Source: JABIAL01 sp964645825
Lineage (GTDB): Bacteria > Patescibacteriota > Patescibacteriia > UBA1558 > GWA2-36-10
Length of the DNA: 14,301 nt
Assembly: GCA_964645825.1 (NCBI GenBank)
Contig: CAZXZY010000019.1
Span: 1 to 14,301 of the forward strand
Reading direction: 5' to 3'
The position numbers were made by a program, and so were the translations under genes. The notes beneath the pieces are model-generated. The model saw only the letters and a program-made list of their open reading frames with translations, made no database searches and was not told the DNA's origin. Positions 14,289 through 14,301 of this stretch are shown here, piece after piece. Every line of letters starts with the position of its first letter. Within the stretch, counting starts at the first letter, position 1.

Positions 14289-14301
14289 TATTAAGAAATC
14301 C

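Overview
The window looks like a piece of a Patescibacteria (Candidate Phyla Radiation) chromosome. This is inferred from the AT-rich, gene-dense layout, many tiny hypothetical proteins, several genes apparently started without a Shine-Dalgarno site, a large PBP1A-type protein with C-terminal Ig-like modules, and a small membrane protein ending in a helix motif that I recall as common in that group. The polA TGA stop, overlapping the holA start, argues for the standard bacterial code rather than the UGA=Gly code of Gracilibacteria and relatives. I cannot place it to family level.

Layout. 1-480: the 3' half of tRNA-Leu(UAA), its terminator, a possible 47-residue membrane peptide gene with terminator, then tRNA-Cys(GCA) on the minus strand with its terminator touching the CCA end. 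480-1440: two short single-gene units, each with a clear promoter and terminator: a PHA_gran_rgn-like protein and a small acidic-tailed protein with an unresolved start. 1449-5172: polA and holA, coupled by an ATGA overlap, ending at a two-way terminator shared with rpsT (minus strand). 5602-8532: an unknown 81-residue gene whose 3' end overlaps that of truB; truB is coupled to uvrB (both minus). 8613-8925: a small two-helix membrane protein with a perfect Shine-Dalgarno site and a two-way terminator. 8924-13152: divergent PBP1A-type (minus) and tyrS (plus) genes sharing a symmetric promoter. 13151-14301: an unknown membrane-anchored protein and another small membrane protein that may be cut by the window edge.

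The recognised genes are housekeeping: DNA replication and repair (polA, holA, uvrB), translation (rpsT, truB, tyrS, two tRNAs) and peptidoglycan synthesis (PBP). I found no transposase, phage gene, CRISPR array or defence system. The least explained content is the set of small proteins (47, 61, 80, 81 and about 91 residues), the 255-residue anchored protein, and the expression signals: consistent extended -10 promoters, leaderless-looking starts beside very strong SD starts, and a mirror-image divergent promoter. No complete novel system is evident.
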